DNA of 49,230 nt from Ochromonas danica (GCA_015146655.1 VKHL01000193.1:1-49230), one strand, 5' to 3'. Counted from the first letter of the stretch, positions 26,062-37,306 are shown. Notes: generated by a model from the letters alone, not told the origin. Numbers and translations: made by a program.

Positions 26062-26769
26062 TTATTCAATAACTTCTCCTATATATGCAGATGCTAATGT
26101 TGCAAAAATTAAGGCTTGAATTGAACTAGCAAAAAGACCTAAAACCATAATAGGTACTGGAATTAATATTGGCACTAAAGAACATAAAACACTAACTGTT
26201 AATTCATCAGCAACAATATTTCCAAATAGTCGAAAATTTAATGATAATGGTTTTGTAAAATCTTCAATTATATTAATTGGTAATAAAAAAACACTAGGTT
26301 TAATATACCTTTTAAAATAGCCTAATCCTTTGATTTTAAAACCTGCAAAAAAATATGTAATTGATGTTAATATTGCTAAACAAGCTGTTGTGTTAATATC
26401 ATTTGTAGGAGCCGCTAATTCTCCCACTGGAATTTCTATTAATTTCCATGGTATTAATGCACCAATCCAATTTGAACCTAAAATAAATAAAAAAATTGTT
26501 GCCACAAATGGTAAAAATAATTTATAATATGATGGACCCATTTGTGTTAAAGCTATACTTTTTATTAATTCATAAATAACTTCAAAAAAATTTTGAAGAT
26601 TATTTGGAATAACATTTACTTTTTTATTACCTAAAAAAAGAAAAAGAGTTAATGAAATTAAAACAATACTTGAAACAAGTATTGTTTCTCCATGAAAATG
26701 AATGTTTGAACCAATATTTATATAAAAGTGAGACCCAACTTCAATTTTAGATAAAAGAATGCCGTACAT
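26062..26769 (-). CDS. atpI: ATP synthase CF0 subunit a
   Basis: 235 residues, five hydrophobic helices. The essential Arg lies in KPLSLNFRLFGNIVADELTV, and the last helices read SIQALIFATLASAYIGEVIE. It forms the proton channel next to the c-ring. It is the first ATP synthase gene after rps2, separated by a palindrome at 26798. Confidence 0.98.
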   Translation of the reverse strand: MYGILLSKIEVGSHFYINIGSNIHFHGETILVSSIVLISLTLFLFLGNKKVNVIPNNLQNFFEVIYELIKSIALTQMGPSYYKLFLPFVATIFLFILGSNWIGALIPWKLIEIPVGELAAPTNDINTTACLAILTSITYFFAGFKIKGLGYFKRYIKPSVFLLPINIIEDFTKPLSLNFRLFGNIVADELTVSVLCSLVPILIPVPIMVLGLFASSIQALIFATLASAYIGEVIE

Positions 26770-26797
26770 AAATAATTAAATAGAAAATATATTAATA

Positions 26798-26817
26798 TTT
26801 TTTCTTATAAGAAAAAA
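26798..26817 (-). terminator. Palindrome between rps2 and atpI
   Basis: 20-base perfect palindrome (TTTTTTCTTATAAGAAAAAA) within the 86-base gap. It may separate the rps20-rpo-rps2 and atp transcription units, though read-through is possible. Confidence 0.45.
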
Positions 26818-26855
26818 GAATAGACAAATTTCAAGTATATAATTTTTCGAAAGAT

Positions 26856-27545
26856 TTAATTTATAATATTTTTTGTTAGATAATTTAAAATAAAATCAAT
26901 TGAAGCACTTGAATCATCATTTGCTGGTATTGGATAAGGAATTAGATCAGGATCACAATTTGTATCTACAATACAAATTGATGGAATACCTAATTTTAAA
27001 CATTCTTGAATTGCTGATAAATCTTTTAGTTGATTTGTAAAAATAACTAAATCAGGTAATTCTTTCATATTTTTAATACCATTAAATAATTTTTTTAACT
27101 TATCTAATTCTTTACGTTGTTGACTATATTCTTTTTTTGATAATGTTTTAATATCTTTTTCAATTTCAAATTGTTCTAAAGTTTTTAATCGTTCAATTTT
27201 TTTTTGAACAGTAGGCCAATTTGTTAACATTCCACCAAGCCAGCGATAATTGATATAAAACAAATTTGATTTAAGTGCATATTTTTCAACAATTGGTGAT
27301 GCTAATTTCGTTGTTCCTACTAATAAAATTTTTCCTCCATTTTTTATTTTTGATTCGACAATTTTTTTTGATAGCTTTAAAAATTTAGATGTTTTATTTA
27401 AATCAAAAATATGATACCCATATTTTTCAGAAAAAATATAGGGAGCCATTTTAGGATTCCAATCTTTTGGTATATGACCATAATGAATTGATGCTTTAAT
27501 ATATTCTTTTGTTTGTTGTTTTTTTGTTGTAATTTGATTCATCAT
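26856..27545 (-). CDS. rps2: 30S ribosomal protein S2
   Basis: 229 residues. The core blocks YIKASIHYGHIPKDWNPKMA, LFYINYRWLGGMLTNWPTVQ, LPDLVIFTNQ and PSICIVDTNCDPDLIPYPIP are in order. It lies 7 bases after rpoC2. In many red-lineage plastids tsf follows rps2; here the next gene is atpI and tsf is at 47855. Confidence 0.98.
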   Translation of the reverse strand: MMNQITTKKQQTKEYIKASIHYGHIPKDWNPKMAPYIFSEKYGYHIFDLNKTSKFLKLSKKIVESKIKNGGKILLVGTTKLASPIVEKYALKSNLFYINYRWLGGMLTNWPTVQKKIERLKTLEQFEIEKDIKTLSKKEYSQQRKELDKLKKLFNGIKNMKELPDLVIFTNQLKDLSAIQECLKLGIPSICIVDTNCDPDLIPYPIPANDDSSASIDFILNYLTKNIIN

Positions 27546-27552
27546 ATAAATT

Positions 27553-30500
27553 TTATTTTTTATTCAATGTTTTTTTTCTATAGTAAAAAATATTATCTAA
27601 ATTATTCTTATAAGTTAAAAAAGAAGAGCCTGCTGGAATTAATTTACCAACAATAATAGATTCTTTCAATCCTCGTAACCAATCTTTATTTCCTTCTATA
27701 GCAGCTTTTGCTAAAATTCTTTTTGTTTCTTGAAAACAAGCAGAAGATAAAAAGCCATCTTTAGCTAAAGATATATTTGTAGCAGATAATAAAATAGGTT
27801 CACATTTTGGAATTTTATAATTCTTAATATTTTTAAAAGATTTAAATAATTCTAACATAAACGATAATCGAACTAATTCTCCTGATAAAAAAGGAGTATA
27901 ACCACTACTTTTTATTATAACTTTCGAAGTCATTTGTCGAACAATTATTTCTATATGTTTACAATCAATATTTACACCTTGTGATTGATAAATAGCTTGA
28001 ATAGAATTAATTAAAATTAATTGAAATTTTTGAACACTTCTTAAACAAGCCAATGAAAAGGAATCGAATGAAAGATGATAATTAAATAATATAGATAAAA
28101 GTTCATGAGGATCTATAATACCTTCTGTTAAAGGTTGTGCTAAATCAATAAACTCTCCTTCATTAACTAAAATTTTAGCTGTCGAAGAAACTACATAAGT
28201 TTTAATTGGCAAAATAGTTTCTAATAATAAATATTTATTTGGTTTAATTTCAAATATAGTATCACTCGAATATCTATCTACATAAACTCCTATTAAAGAG
28301 TCTTTATTATTAACTTTTTCTAAAGCCTGAAATCCATAATTTTTAGAATATTTATGATAATCTGAGAGAGTTAAAAAATTTAAATCATTATCTTGTTTAT
28401 AAGGAACCCATCTTTTTATACCTCTAGATGAAATAAATTTTTGATCGGTTTCATCATTTATAAACCAAAAAAGACTGTTCTTTTGATTACTTGGTAAAAG
28501 TGTAAAATAAGAGGGAACTTCTGTTACAAACCATAAATATTTATTTTTTTTATAAATACAATTTTCTTTATATAATAAACTATGACAAATTCGTAATTCT
28601 CTTCTTAATTCTTTTTTTTCAAAGGTTGAGGTTTTTAATTTTTTAATATTTTTTTTTATCAATAAATCTTTATAATTAATTATAAATTTCTTAATTGAAT
28701 TAGGAATTATAAAACTTTGATCATTCTCTAAAAATTTAATTAAATTATTATCAGAATTAATAGGAAGATTATAATACCCTTTTTCTTTTATTTCTTTTTT
28801 TGAAATATAACGAGATAAATAATTAACTATATATCCAGGTTTAATAGCCAAATGTGATTTTTTACTTGGAATACGTGCTTCAATTAAGTCTTCTATTTTA
28901 GGTAAACCTTGTACAATGTCCTCATTTTGTTGTGTATAATTCAACAAAGTAGCTAAAAGTTCATTTTTATAAACAAAATCTCCTTTTTTATAATTTAAAA
29001 TAGTTCCTTTATTTAAAAAAATGGGTAATGCCTTTTGAAAAATCATTCTAAAACCATCATGTTTTAATAGAAAACCTGAATTTAGAATTTTTAATTTCGA
29101 ATTTAAAGTTTTTCCCATTTTAATAGTCATATTAGAATCTATTGATAAATTAAATTGATTAATTTCATCAGAGTTTAGTTTCCATATATCAGATTCTGTT
29201 ATATAAAAAAATGTTTTTATAAAATTAGATTCTTTTTTACGAATATAATAAATTTTTTCAGTACAATTAGGATAAAAATAAATATAAGCTAAAATAGTAA
29301 AATTATCTAAATATTGAAAATTTTTAACAATGGGCAAAATTTTTATTTTTATATTTTTAGAAAAATTTAAAAGTTTTGCATAATTTATCTGAATTTTTTT
29401 ATTATCATATAATAAAAGAAAATTATCAATTTTATTTTCAACTCTACAATTATAAGGAGTAACTAACTTTAATTTTGCAAAAGCTTTATCTAAGATAAAA
29501 TTATTTGTATTTAAAATTTTCGATTCTTTTGGAATTGGAAAAATTTTTCCTGATGTTAACCAAAGAATTCCATCCTCTTCATTTACTTTTATTAATTTTT
29601 TATTTTCTTTAACAATATTTCTAACAATAAATTGTTCAAATTTGATTTCACCTTCAAAATAAGAATAAATTGGTTTTAATTTTTTTGTAGCCGGTAAAAA
29701 AGATTTTGATGAAGCTTCTCCAACTAATTGACCTTTTTTTATAAAAGCTGATGTTGAAATATATAAAAAAGCTCCAATTGGTAATGTTACCGTTTCTTTT
29801 TTTCCATTCCATTTAATTATGGATAACACAGTCTCTTCTTGAACTTTATATACATTTTGACCATGATTTGTTCGCAAAAAAACTTTTTTTATATTTCGAG
29901 GTATTATAATTTTACCTGAAAACGGAGATACGATTTGATTTAATAATTCACCAGTGAAAACACCACCTGTATGAAATGTACGCATAGTAAGCTGTGTTCC
30001 AGGCTCACCAATTGATTGAGCTGCTGTAATACCAACAGCTTCACCAAGTGAAATCAATTTTGTTTTAGATAAATCCCACCCATAACATTTCTGACAAATA
30101 GACTCTAAAGATTTACATGTTAAAGATGAACGAATTTTAACAAGAGGAATTTTTTTTATTTTTAATTCCTCTAAAAAAAATCTATCAATAACCTTATCAA
30201 TATTAATTGTTTGATCTAATAGAGATGTTTTATAAGAGAGAATTGATCGACCTAAAAGATTTTTAGATAATTTATTTTTATTCAAAAATAAAATTAGACC
30301 TTGATTTGTTCTACAATCTTTTTCACGAATTATTAAATCTTGCGCTGTATAAATTAATCGACGAGTCAAATAACCAGAATCTGCTGTTTTTAAAGCTGTA
30401 TCTACAATTCCTTTTCGTGCTCCATAGGAAGAAATTATATAATCTATTGATGTTAAACCTTCTCTAAAATTTGTTTGAATTGGTAAATCTATTATATTAC

Positions 30501-30951
30501 CTTCTTGATCGGACATAAGTCCTCTCATTCCAATTAACTGTCTTACTTGTGACATATTACCTCTTGCACCAGAAAAAGCCATAATATAAAGATTATTAAG
30601 AGGATCAAAATCTTGATAATACTCAATAATTCTATTTTTTAATGTTTCTGTTACAAAATTCCAATTGTCAATAATACTTTGAAAACGTTCAGTATCAGAT
30701 AATAACCCTTCTCTCCAATTCTCACTTATTTTTTCTGTATAATCATTTGCCTCTTTGATAATTTTTGTTTTTATTTTCGGAGTTTTAAGATCTTCTATAT
30801 TAATTGATATTCCTGCATTAGTTGCATAATAAAATCCTAATAATTTTAAAGAATCTAATAATGAAGATGATGAAATATCACCAAAAGTATAAAATGTATC
30901 ATTAATAATTTTTTCCAAAGATTTTTTAGTTATAGTATTTTTAATAAGCAT
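27553..30951 (-). CDS. rpoC2: RNA polymerase beta'' subunit
   Basis: 1132 residues. The trigger-loop region GEPGTQLTMRTFHTGGVF lies near residue 315. Earlier blocks include GARGNMSQVRQLIGMRGLMS, and the C-terminal SFLSSACFQETKRILAKAAI followed by EGNKDWLRGLKESIIVGKLI is the conserved beta' end. It is the C-terminal half of bacterial beta', split as in cyanobacteria and all plastids. A long, poorly conserved central insert is normal for rpoC2. It is 22 bases after rpoC1. Confidence 0.98.
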   Translation of the reverse strand: MLIKNTITKKSLEKIINDTFYTFGDISSSSLLDSLKLLGFYYATNAGISINIEDLKTPKIKTKIIKEANDYTEKISENWREGLLSDTERFQSIIDNWNFVTETLKNRIIEYYQDFDPLNNLYIMAFSGARGNMSQVRQLIGMRGLMSDQEGNIIDLPIQTNFREGLTSIDYIISSYGARKGIVDTALKTADSGYLTRRLIYTAQDLIIREKDCRTNQGLILFLNKNKLSKNLLGRSILSYKTSLLDQTINIDKVIDRFFLEELKIKKIPLVKIRSSLTCKSLESICQKCYGWDLSKTKLISLGEAVGITAAQSIGEPGTQLTMRTFHTGGVFTGELLNQIVSPFSGKIIIPRNIKKVFLRTNHGQNVYKVQEETVLSIIKWNGKKETVTLPIGAFLYISTSAFIKKGQLVGEASSKSFLPATKKLKPIYSYFEGEIKFEQFIVRNIVKENKKLIKVNEEDGILWLTSGKIFPIPKESKILNTNNFILDKAFAKLKLVTPYNCRVENKIDNFLLLYDNKKIQINYAKLLNFSKNIKIKILPIVKNFQYLDNFTILAYIYFYPNCTEKIYYIRKKESNFIKTFFYITESDIWKLNSDEINQFNLSIDSNMTIKMGKTLNSKLKILNSGFLLKHDGFRMIFQKALPIFLNKGTILNYKKGDFVYKNELLATLLNYTQQNEDIVQGLPKIEDLIEARIPSKKSHLAIKPGYIVNYLSRYISKKEIKEKGYYNLPINSDNNLIKFLENDQSFIIPNSIKKFIINYKDLLIKKNIKKLKTSTFEKKELRRELRICHSLLYKENCIYKKNKYLWFVTEVPSYFTLLPSNQKNSLFWFINDETDQKFISSRGIKRWVPYKQDNDLNFLTLSDYHKYSKNYGFQALEKVNNKDSLIGVYVDRYSSDTIFEIKPNKYLLLETILPIKTYVVSSTAKILVNEGEFIDLAQPLTEGIIDPHELLSILFNYHLSFDSFSLACLRSVQKFQLILINSIQAIYQSQGVNIDCKHIEIIVRQMTSKVIIKSSGYTPFLSGELVRLSFMLELFKSFKNIKNYKIPKCEPILLSATNISLAKDGFLSSACFQETKRILAKAAIEGNKDWLRGLKESIIVGKLIPAGSSFLTYKNNLDNIFYYRKKTLNKK

Positions 30952-30973
30952 AACTATTTTAATAACATAAATA

Positions 30974-33106
30974 TTAATTGGTTAAAAGATTTTCAATATT
31001 TTTTCTTTCTTTATTTTTGTTAAATATATTTGCCAAATTTTTATTAAATATTAAACGACCTGGAGTTGTTTCTATAAAAAAAGAAGTAATTTCATAATTT
31101 TCTTTGAAAACTCTCTTTGTGCTTAATATTCCTAAATTTGTTATGAAATATAAATCCTTTTTTTGATTTACAAATTTTTTATAAATAGTTATTTTTTGAT
31201 AATCACACTCATAGGAATTTTGTATTTTTACATAAAGTTCATTCTTTTTTATTAAAAAAAGAAATTGATCTATTTTATGTCTTACTAAAATAGATGAATG
31301 TAAACCAATTTTTTTTTGATAAAAAGCATAAATAGCCTCTTCTGGATTTGTAAACCATTTAGTTATTAAATTTAAATTTTGAGATAACATTATTGTTAAA
31401 TAATAACAGCCAATAACAATATCTTGAGTAGGTTTTAATATAACGTCACCATTTGAAGGCGATAAAACATTATAAGATGGTCGCATTAAAGATTTTGCTT
31501 CAAGTTGACTTGCATCATATAAAGGTAAATGAACCGCCATTTGATCTCCATCAAAATCAGCATTAAAACCAGTACATACTAAAGGATGTAAATGGATTGC
31601 TCTTCCTAAAACAATAATAGGATCAAAAGCTTGAATTCCAAAACGATGTAAAGTTGGTGCTCGATTTAATAAAATACAATGCTTTCTTGTTAATTTTTCT
31701 AATAATATCCAAATAAAAGGTTTTCGTTTTTTTATAATACTATGAGCTAATTTTGTATTATAACTTGGATTTTTTGATTTTGTTTTTAGTAATTCATTAA
31801 TTAAAAAAGGTTGAAATAATTCAGTTGCCATTTCATAAGGAAGTCCACATTGATTCAATCTTAATATAGGATTTACAACAATAACAGAACGTCCTGAGTA
31901 ATCAACACGTTTTCCTAATAAAGAATGTCTAAAACGACCTTCTTTACCTTCAAGAATTTCACTTAAACTTTTTAGCGGTCTATTATTTAAAAGAACTATT
32001 TTACTTTTTGGTAATCTTGAATTATCTATTAAAGCGTCAACTGATTCTTGTAATAATCTTCTAGCATAAATACTTAAAAAATCAGGAAAAGAATGTCGAT
32101 AAAGAAGATCAAAAAGACGAAAATTTCTAGTTATAATAAGACGATAAATTTCATTGATATCTGCTGCTACTAAACGTCCACTTTCTAATTCAACTAACGG
32201 TCGAAGACTTGGTGGTAATACAGGAAGTATAGTTAAAATTAACCAAGCTGGATTTGTTTTAGTTGCTAAAAAATTTTCAAAAATTCTAATACGACGTATT
32301 AATCCTTTATCAGGTATACGATTTTTTTTTAGATCGCCTAAGGATTTTATATAAATTAAAGATCTTGCTCTTTCTAATTCGAGTTTTAAAGGGATATTCT
32401 CTAAAGCAGCTTTAATAATCTCAGCACCTTTACGATATTGATTTACAACATTTTCTAAAATAGGTAATTCTGTAGAATCTTCTTTTAGATATTTATGTTT
32501 TAATTTTTTTAGAATTAAATTTTTAACAAATACTTTTTCTAAATTAGTTTTCTCAGAAAAAAAAATAGAAAGAGGATTATCTCGATCAATAATTTCTGAA
32601 CCCATTTTAAAATATAATATTTGTTCAATATGTGAAACTTTAAGATTTTCATCAAAACATTTTAATAATATTAAAAAATAATTAGGAATATTTTTCATAT
32701 ACCAAAAATGTGCTATTGGACAATTTAATTCTATATAACCCATTCTATATCTACGAACTCTAGATTCTGTTATATCAACATTACAATTATCACAAACTCG
32801 GTCTATATTTTTTATAGATAATCCTTCATATTTTCCACATTCACATTTCCAATCTTTAATTGGTCCAAATATACGTTGACAAAATAATCCATAAGGATCA
32901 GGAAAATTGTTTCTAAAGTTTAAAGTTTCTGCACTTGTTACTTCACCATAAATGATACCTTTTGCAGTAATTTTTTGGGTCCAATTTTTTATTTTTTGAG
33001 GAGAAGCAATACTTATTCGGATATAATCAAAAGATAAATGTAGATTATCTAATTTTTTAAGACTATTTTCCAAAATATTAATTTGTTTTGCGGAATACAA
33101 TTTCAT
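30974..33106 (-). CDS. rpoC1: RNA polymerase beta' subunit
   Basis: 710 residues. The catalytic Mg-binding motif NADFDGDQMAVH lies near residue 513. An N-terminal zinc finger with two Cys pairs (WKCECGKYEG ... RVCDNCNVD) is intact. KRVDYSGRSVIVVNP and RAPTLHRFGIQAFDP are standard. No intron. It lies between rpoB and rpoC2 on the minus strand, gaps 22-26 bases. Confidence 0.98.
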   Translation of the reverse strand: MKLYSAKQINILENSLKKLDNLHLSFDYIRISIASPQKIKNWTQKITAKGIIYGEVTSAETLNFRNNFPDPYGLFCQRIFGPIKDWKCECGKYEGLSIKNIDRVCDNCNVDITESRVRRYRMGYIELNCPIAHFWYMKNIPNYFLILLKCFDENLKVSHIEQILYFKMGSEIIDRDNPLSIFFSEKTNLEKVFVKNLILKKLKHKYLKEDSTELPILENVVNQYRKGAEIIKAALENIPLKLELERARSLIYIKSLGDLKKNRIPDKGLIRRIRIFENFLATKTNPAWLILTILPVLPPSLRPLVELESGRLVAADINEIYRLIITRNFRLFDLLYRHSFPDFLSIYARRLLQESVDALIDNSRLPKSKIVLLNNRPLKSLSEILEGKEGRFRHSLLGKRVDYSGRSVIVVNPILRLNQCGLPYEMATELFQPFLINELLKTKSKNPSYNTKLAHSIIKKRKPFIWILLEKLTRKHCILLNRAPTLHRFGIQAFDPIIVLGRAIHLHPLVCTGFNADFDGDQMAVHLPLYDASQLEAKSLMRPSYNVLSPSNGDVILKPTQDIVIGCYYLTIMLSQNLNLITKWFTNPEEAIYAFYQKKIGLHSSILVRHKIDQFLFLIKKNELYVKIQNSYECDYQKITIYKKFVNQKKDLYFITNLGILSTKRVFKENYEITSFFIETTPGRLIFNKNLANIFNKNKERKNIENLLTN

Positions 33107-33132
33107 ATAATTACAGAATTTTTTTAAAAAAT

Positions 33133-36100
33133 TTAATGTCTTCTTTTACGTTCATTTCTAAATGAGTTTTCTTTTTGTATACTTTCTTTAATTGGTTTAA
33201 TTAATTTTTTGTACTCCAATATTAAGAGTGTCATAAAAAAATCTTTTTGCTCTTCTGTTAATGAATTTAAAGTAAATAATTTTTCAGCTTTTTGATGAGC
33301 TAAAATAGCTCTTAATTTTAATTTTTTTTCTAAATCGCTAAATACATCTTTTTTTATTGAATTAAACTTCTGATTTTTATTATATTTTTTAATTTGATTT
33401 AATGTAAAATCTAAACCTAAAGCATTTAATTCGCGAATTAAAACTAAAAATCCTTCTGGAATAGAAGGACTTGGATTTGTTCGTTTTTCCCAATCATTTC
33501 TAAATACAATTGATTCATATATATCATTTCTTCCATCAATGTCATCAGATTTTATAGTTAATAATTCTTGAAGGATGGATGATGCTCCGTAGGCTTCAAG
33601 AGCCCAAACTTCCATTTCACCAAATCTTTGTCCTCCTTTTTGAGATTTTCCAGCTAAAGGTTGTTCCGTTATCATAGAATATGGACCTGTTGCTCTAGCA
33701 TGAATTTTATCATCAACTAAATGAATTAATTTTAATATATAGGTTTTTCCAACAGTAATAGGATTATCAAAAAATTCTCCGGTTCTTCCATCACGCAATA
33801 ATATTTTACCAGGTGAATAAGAATTAAATAACCATTTTAAATTTGTTTTAATTGCTGCTTCTTTCAATTTTTGATTTACTAAAACTCTAGATGCTTCTTT
33901 ACCATAAATTTCATCAAAAGGAGAAATTTTAAAACGAGTACCCAAATGTTCTCCCGCTAAACCTAATAAACATTCAAAAACTTGTCCTACATTCATTCTA
34001 GAAGGAACACCTAGGGGATTAAAAATAATATCTATTGGAATACCATTTGGTAAAAAGGGCATGTCTTGTCTTGATAAAATTCTAGAAATTATACCTTTAT
34101 TTCCATGACGTCCAGCTAATTTATCTCCAACTTGTATTTTTCTTCGTTGAGCAACATATATTTTAATACGTTCACTAAAATAAGCGATCATATTACCATT
34201 ATCTCTATCAAAATATTCACCTACAAGAATTTTTTTTGCAATAACTCTTCCCTCTGTTCCATGTGAAACTCTTAATGAAATATCTTTAAAAGATGGTTTA
34301 TTATCTTTATATAAAGCTTTAAATATTTTAGTTAAAAAAGATTCTTCTGCAGGTACAACTTTTCCTACAAGTATATCATCTTCTTTAACATAAGAACCTA
34401 TTCTAACAATACCACTATTATTTAAATGACGTCGGACATATTTTGTTAAATGTGGTAAGTTTCTTGTTATTTTTTGATTTCCTAAAAGAGAATAATGTAA
34501 AGCAGTTTCATATTCCTCAATATGAATTGAAGTCAAACAATCATCTGTAATTAATCTTTCATTAATAATAATTGCATCTTCATAATTATATCCCTCCCAA
34601 GGCATATAGGCAATAGTTAAATTCTTTCCTAAAGCTAATTCTGCTTCATTTGTACTAGCCCCATCAGAAATGACCTGACCTGAAAATATTTTTTCATAAA
34701 GCCAAACAATTGGCTTTTGATTAATACAGGTTTCTTGATTAGAACGTTTATATTTTCTTAATCTATATAAAACACGTTGTTTTGCAAAATCTTTTATTAC
34801 AATTGTAGCAGAATCAGCAGAAATAACAATACCTTTACTATAACTTTTAGTTATCATTTGAGAATCTAAAATACTTGCAGATTCGAAGCCTGTTCCGACA
34901 ATAGGTTTTTGAGAGTAAATTAAAGGAACAGCTTGTCTTTGCATATTAGAACCCATTAATGCACGATTTGCATCATCATGCTCAATAAAAGGTATTAAAG
35001 CAGTTGCCAAAGATATTAACTGTAAAGGTGATGTAGTAATAAAATTTATATCCTTAACTTTTTTTAATAAAAATAAATAATCCTCTTTGACTGATAAGTA
35101 TTCTTTTGGAATAGAATAATTTGTATTTAAGAGTGTATCCGCAAAAGCTATTGAAACTTGAGATTCTTGTTCTGGATTTAAAAAAATAGGACTTTTATTT
35201 GCAAAAACAATAGAATTATCACTTAAAAAATATGGTGTTTCTATCCAACCTAAAGAATTTATTCTACTGTGAATAGATAAAGATGTTATTAAACCAGCAT
35301 TTTGACCTTCTGGTGTTTCAATAGGGCATAAACGTCCATATTGACTTGGATGAATATCACGAATAACAGTACTAATATGATCTCTTTTTAAACCATTTGG
35401 ACCAAATACACTAACACGTCGTTTATGTGTTAACTCAGCTAATGGATTTGTTTGATCCATAAATTGTGATAATTGACTTGTAACAAAAAACTCTTTAATA
35501 GTATTTGTAACAGGACGTGGATCAATTAAAATATATTCATCAACTTCATAATCATTTTCATAATCATTTTCTGTTTCAAAATTAGGTTTAACTGTTTTTC
35601 TCTCAGCAAGAGCTTCAGTATAAGTTTTTTTTAATTTAAAAAAAGCAATTCTAATTTGATTTTGTAAAAGCTCACCGATTGAACGAATTTCTTTATTTTT
35701 AATATGATCTATATCATCACTCAACTTATCAAAATATTTTAATTCTACTAAACCATTAATTATATTAATAAAATCAAGAGCAGTTAAATAAGTTACACTA
35801 TTTGGTAAATTTAATCCTAATTGTTTATTCACTTTATAGCGACCTAATTCTCCTATCGAAAAATATCCAGATTTTTGATTAAAAAATTGAGGTTTCTTTT
35901 TAAGAGAAAATTTTAACTCTTCATAATCATTCTTTTTTTTAGTAACTCTAGTTAATCTATGTGTTTTTAATAAAGATGGGTATTTTAAACTATCATATAT
36001 TTCTTCATTTGATAAACCAAAGTAATTTAATAATTCATATAAATAAACAAAATTTTCATCTGTTTTATCTTTCTCTTTAGTTTCAGAATTACTATTTCGT

Positions 36101-36768
36101 TTATAGTCATTTAAACGAATATAGATTCTTTCAATTCTTTTTTCATCTTCTACTTTTTTTCTTCCTGTTTCTCCTTCAACATCATAAAAAATACGAGTCC
36201 ATAAACCTTTATCCGAAATAATAGTTGCTACATATGAAACTTTTTTAGTTGTACTAAACTCTTTTTGAAAATAAACCCCAGGACATCTTATTATTTGACT
36301 TACGGTAATTCTTTCACAACCATTAATAATAAAGCTTCCTTCATCTGTTATTAATGGAATTTCACCAAATAAAATATCTTGCTTAACAATAAATTTAAGA
36401 GAATGTAATCTTAAATCCTTCTTTTTTTTCATTATCTTTTTAGCTAAAAGATGATTGTCATAATCACTATCATAATGATATGAATATTGTCCAGGTACAT
36501 ATAAATATATAGAATATGTTAAATCTTGATCTAGACATTCTTGAAATGTATAATAAGGTCCTTTAAATTTAATATTATCTATTGAAAGATAAACAAAAGA
36601 GTAAAATTTTTTTCTAAAATCTAAACGAGTAGGAACTTTAATTCTAGTTACAAATGGATTTGGAAAATTTGTTAATTCTTCACTAATACCTTTATATAAA
36701 AAACGATAAAAACTTGCTCGCTGAGCTTCAACTAAATCTCCGACGTTGTTTAAAAATATTTTATTCAT
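33133..36768 (-). CDS. rpoB: RNA polymerase beta subunit
   Basis: 1211 residues. Standard blocks: DHISTVIRDIHPSQYGRLCP, ALMGSNMQRQAVPLI, MPWEGYNYEDAIIINERLIT, QVGDKLAGRHGNKGIISRIL, FNPLGVPSRMNVGQVFECLL and QKGGQRFGEMEVWALEAYGA. It carries several lineage-specific charged inserts, one of them acidic (around residues 395-408). It is the plastid-encoded polymerase core, transcribed with rpoC1, rpoC2 and rps2. Confidence 0.98.
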   Translation of the reverse strand: MNKIFLNNVGDLVEAQRASFYRFLYKGISEELTNFPNPFVTRIKVPTRLDFRKKFYSFVYLSIDNIKFKGPYYTFQECLDQDLTYSIYLYVPGQYSYHYDSDYDNHLLAKKIMKKKKDLRLHSLKFIVKQDILFGEIPLITDEGSFIINGCERITVSQIIRCPGVYFQKEFSTTKKVSYVATIISDKGLWTRIFYDVEGETGRKKVEDEKRIERIYIRLNDYKRNSNSETKEKDKTDENFVYLYELLNYFGLSNEEIYDSLKYPSLLKTHRLTRVTKKKNDYEELKFSLKKKPQFFNQKSGYFSIGELGRYKVNKQLGLNLPNSVTYLTALDFINIINGLVELKYFDKLSDDIDHIKNKEIRSIGELLQNQIRIAFFKLKKTYTEALAERKTVKPNFETENDYENDYEVDEYILIDPRPVTNTIKEFFVTSQLSQFMDQTNPLAELTHKRRVSVFGPNGLKRDHISTVIRDIHPSQYGRLCPIETPEGQNAGLITSLSIHSRINSLGWIETPYFLSDNSIVFANKSPIFLNPEQESQVSIAFADTLLNTNYSIPKEYLSVKEDYLFLLKKVKDINFITTSPLQLISLATALIPFIEHDDANRALMGSNMQRQAVPLIYSQKPIVGTGFESASILDSQMITKSYSKGIVISADSATIVIKDFAKQRVLYRLRKYKRSNQETCINQKPIVWLYEKIFSGQVISDGASTNEAELALGKNLTIAYMPWEGYNYEDAIIINERLITDDCLTSIHIEEYETALHYSLLGNQKITRNLPHLTKYVRRHLNNSGIVRIGSYVKEDDILVGKVVPAEESFLTKIFKALYKDNKPSFKDISLRVSHGTEGRVIAKKILVGEYFDRDNGNMIAYFSERIKIYVAQRRKIQVGDKLAGRHGNKGIISRILSRQDMPFLPNGIPIDIIFNPLGVPSRMNVGQVFECLLGLAGEHLGTRFKISPFDEIYGKEASRVLVNQKLKEAAIKTNLKWLFNSYSPGKILLRDGRTGEFFDNPITVGKTYILKLIHLVDDKIHARATGPYSMITEQPLAGKSQKGGQRFGEMEVWALEAYGASSILQELLTIKSDDIDGRNDIYESIVFRNDWEKRTNPSPSIPEGFLVLIRELNALGLDFTLNQIKKYNKNQKFNSIKKDVFSDLEKKLKLRAILAHQKAEKLFTLNSLTEEQKDFFMTLLILEYKKLIKPIKESIQKENSFRNERKRRH

Positions 36769-36827
36769 CTTAAAATTTTTTTTATCTTTATCTTAATTAG
36801 AAACAAATTAAAAGAACTAGACAATAT

Positions 36828-36861
36828 AAAATATTTATAGAATATTTTCTATAAATATTTT
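36828..36861 (-). terminator. Hairpin between rps20 and rpoB
   Basis: Perfect 15-bp stem (36828-36842 with 36847-36861), 4-base loop. The right arm includes the rps20 stop. On the minus strand it lies after rps20 and before rpoB, so rps20 may be transcribed separately or its message trimmed here. Confidence 0.6.
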
Positions 36862-37156
36862 AAAGATAAGAAAATTTCTTTAATAATTTCATTAAAGAAG
36901 ATTTTTTTCTTGCTGCAGCATTTTTATGAATTACTTTTTTCTTTGCCGCTTTATCTAGAATACTATATAGGTTTCTAATTAAAGAATTTGTTTTTTCTTT
37001 GACAGAGTCATTTTCTATTTTTTCTTCTGATAAACTAATTACTAAAAATTTTAAGGATTTTTTTAGTTTTTTTATAGTTGAAATATATCTACGATTTATA
37101 AAAAAATTGCGATTATTTTGTTGAATGATCTTTCTATTTTTTTGTTTTTTATTCAT
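36860..37156 (-). CDS. rps20: 30S ribosomal protein S20
   Basis: 98 residues, very basic. The S20 helix bundle is seen as RNLYSILDKAAKKKVIHKNA, then ARKKSSLMKLLKK, with a Lys-rich N terminus. It heads the minus-strand cluster leading into rpoB, the red-lineage order. It is divergent from rpl33. Confidence 0.93.
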   Translation of the reverse strand: MNKKQKNRKIIQQNNRNFFINRRYISTIKKLKKSLKFLVISLSEEKIENDSVKEKTNSLIRNLYSILDKAAKKKVIHKNAAARKKSSLMKLLKKFSYL

Positions 37157-37306
37157 TATATTACCTTTTTATATATATATTTTATATAAAGATAACAAAT
37201 AACTATAAAATAATCTATAGATAAATTTTTAAATATTCTTATATAAATTATTTCCTGTTATAATGTAAGAAGAATTTATTTTTTATTAAGAAAATCTAAA
37301 CAAAAT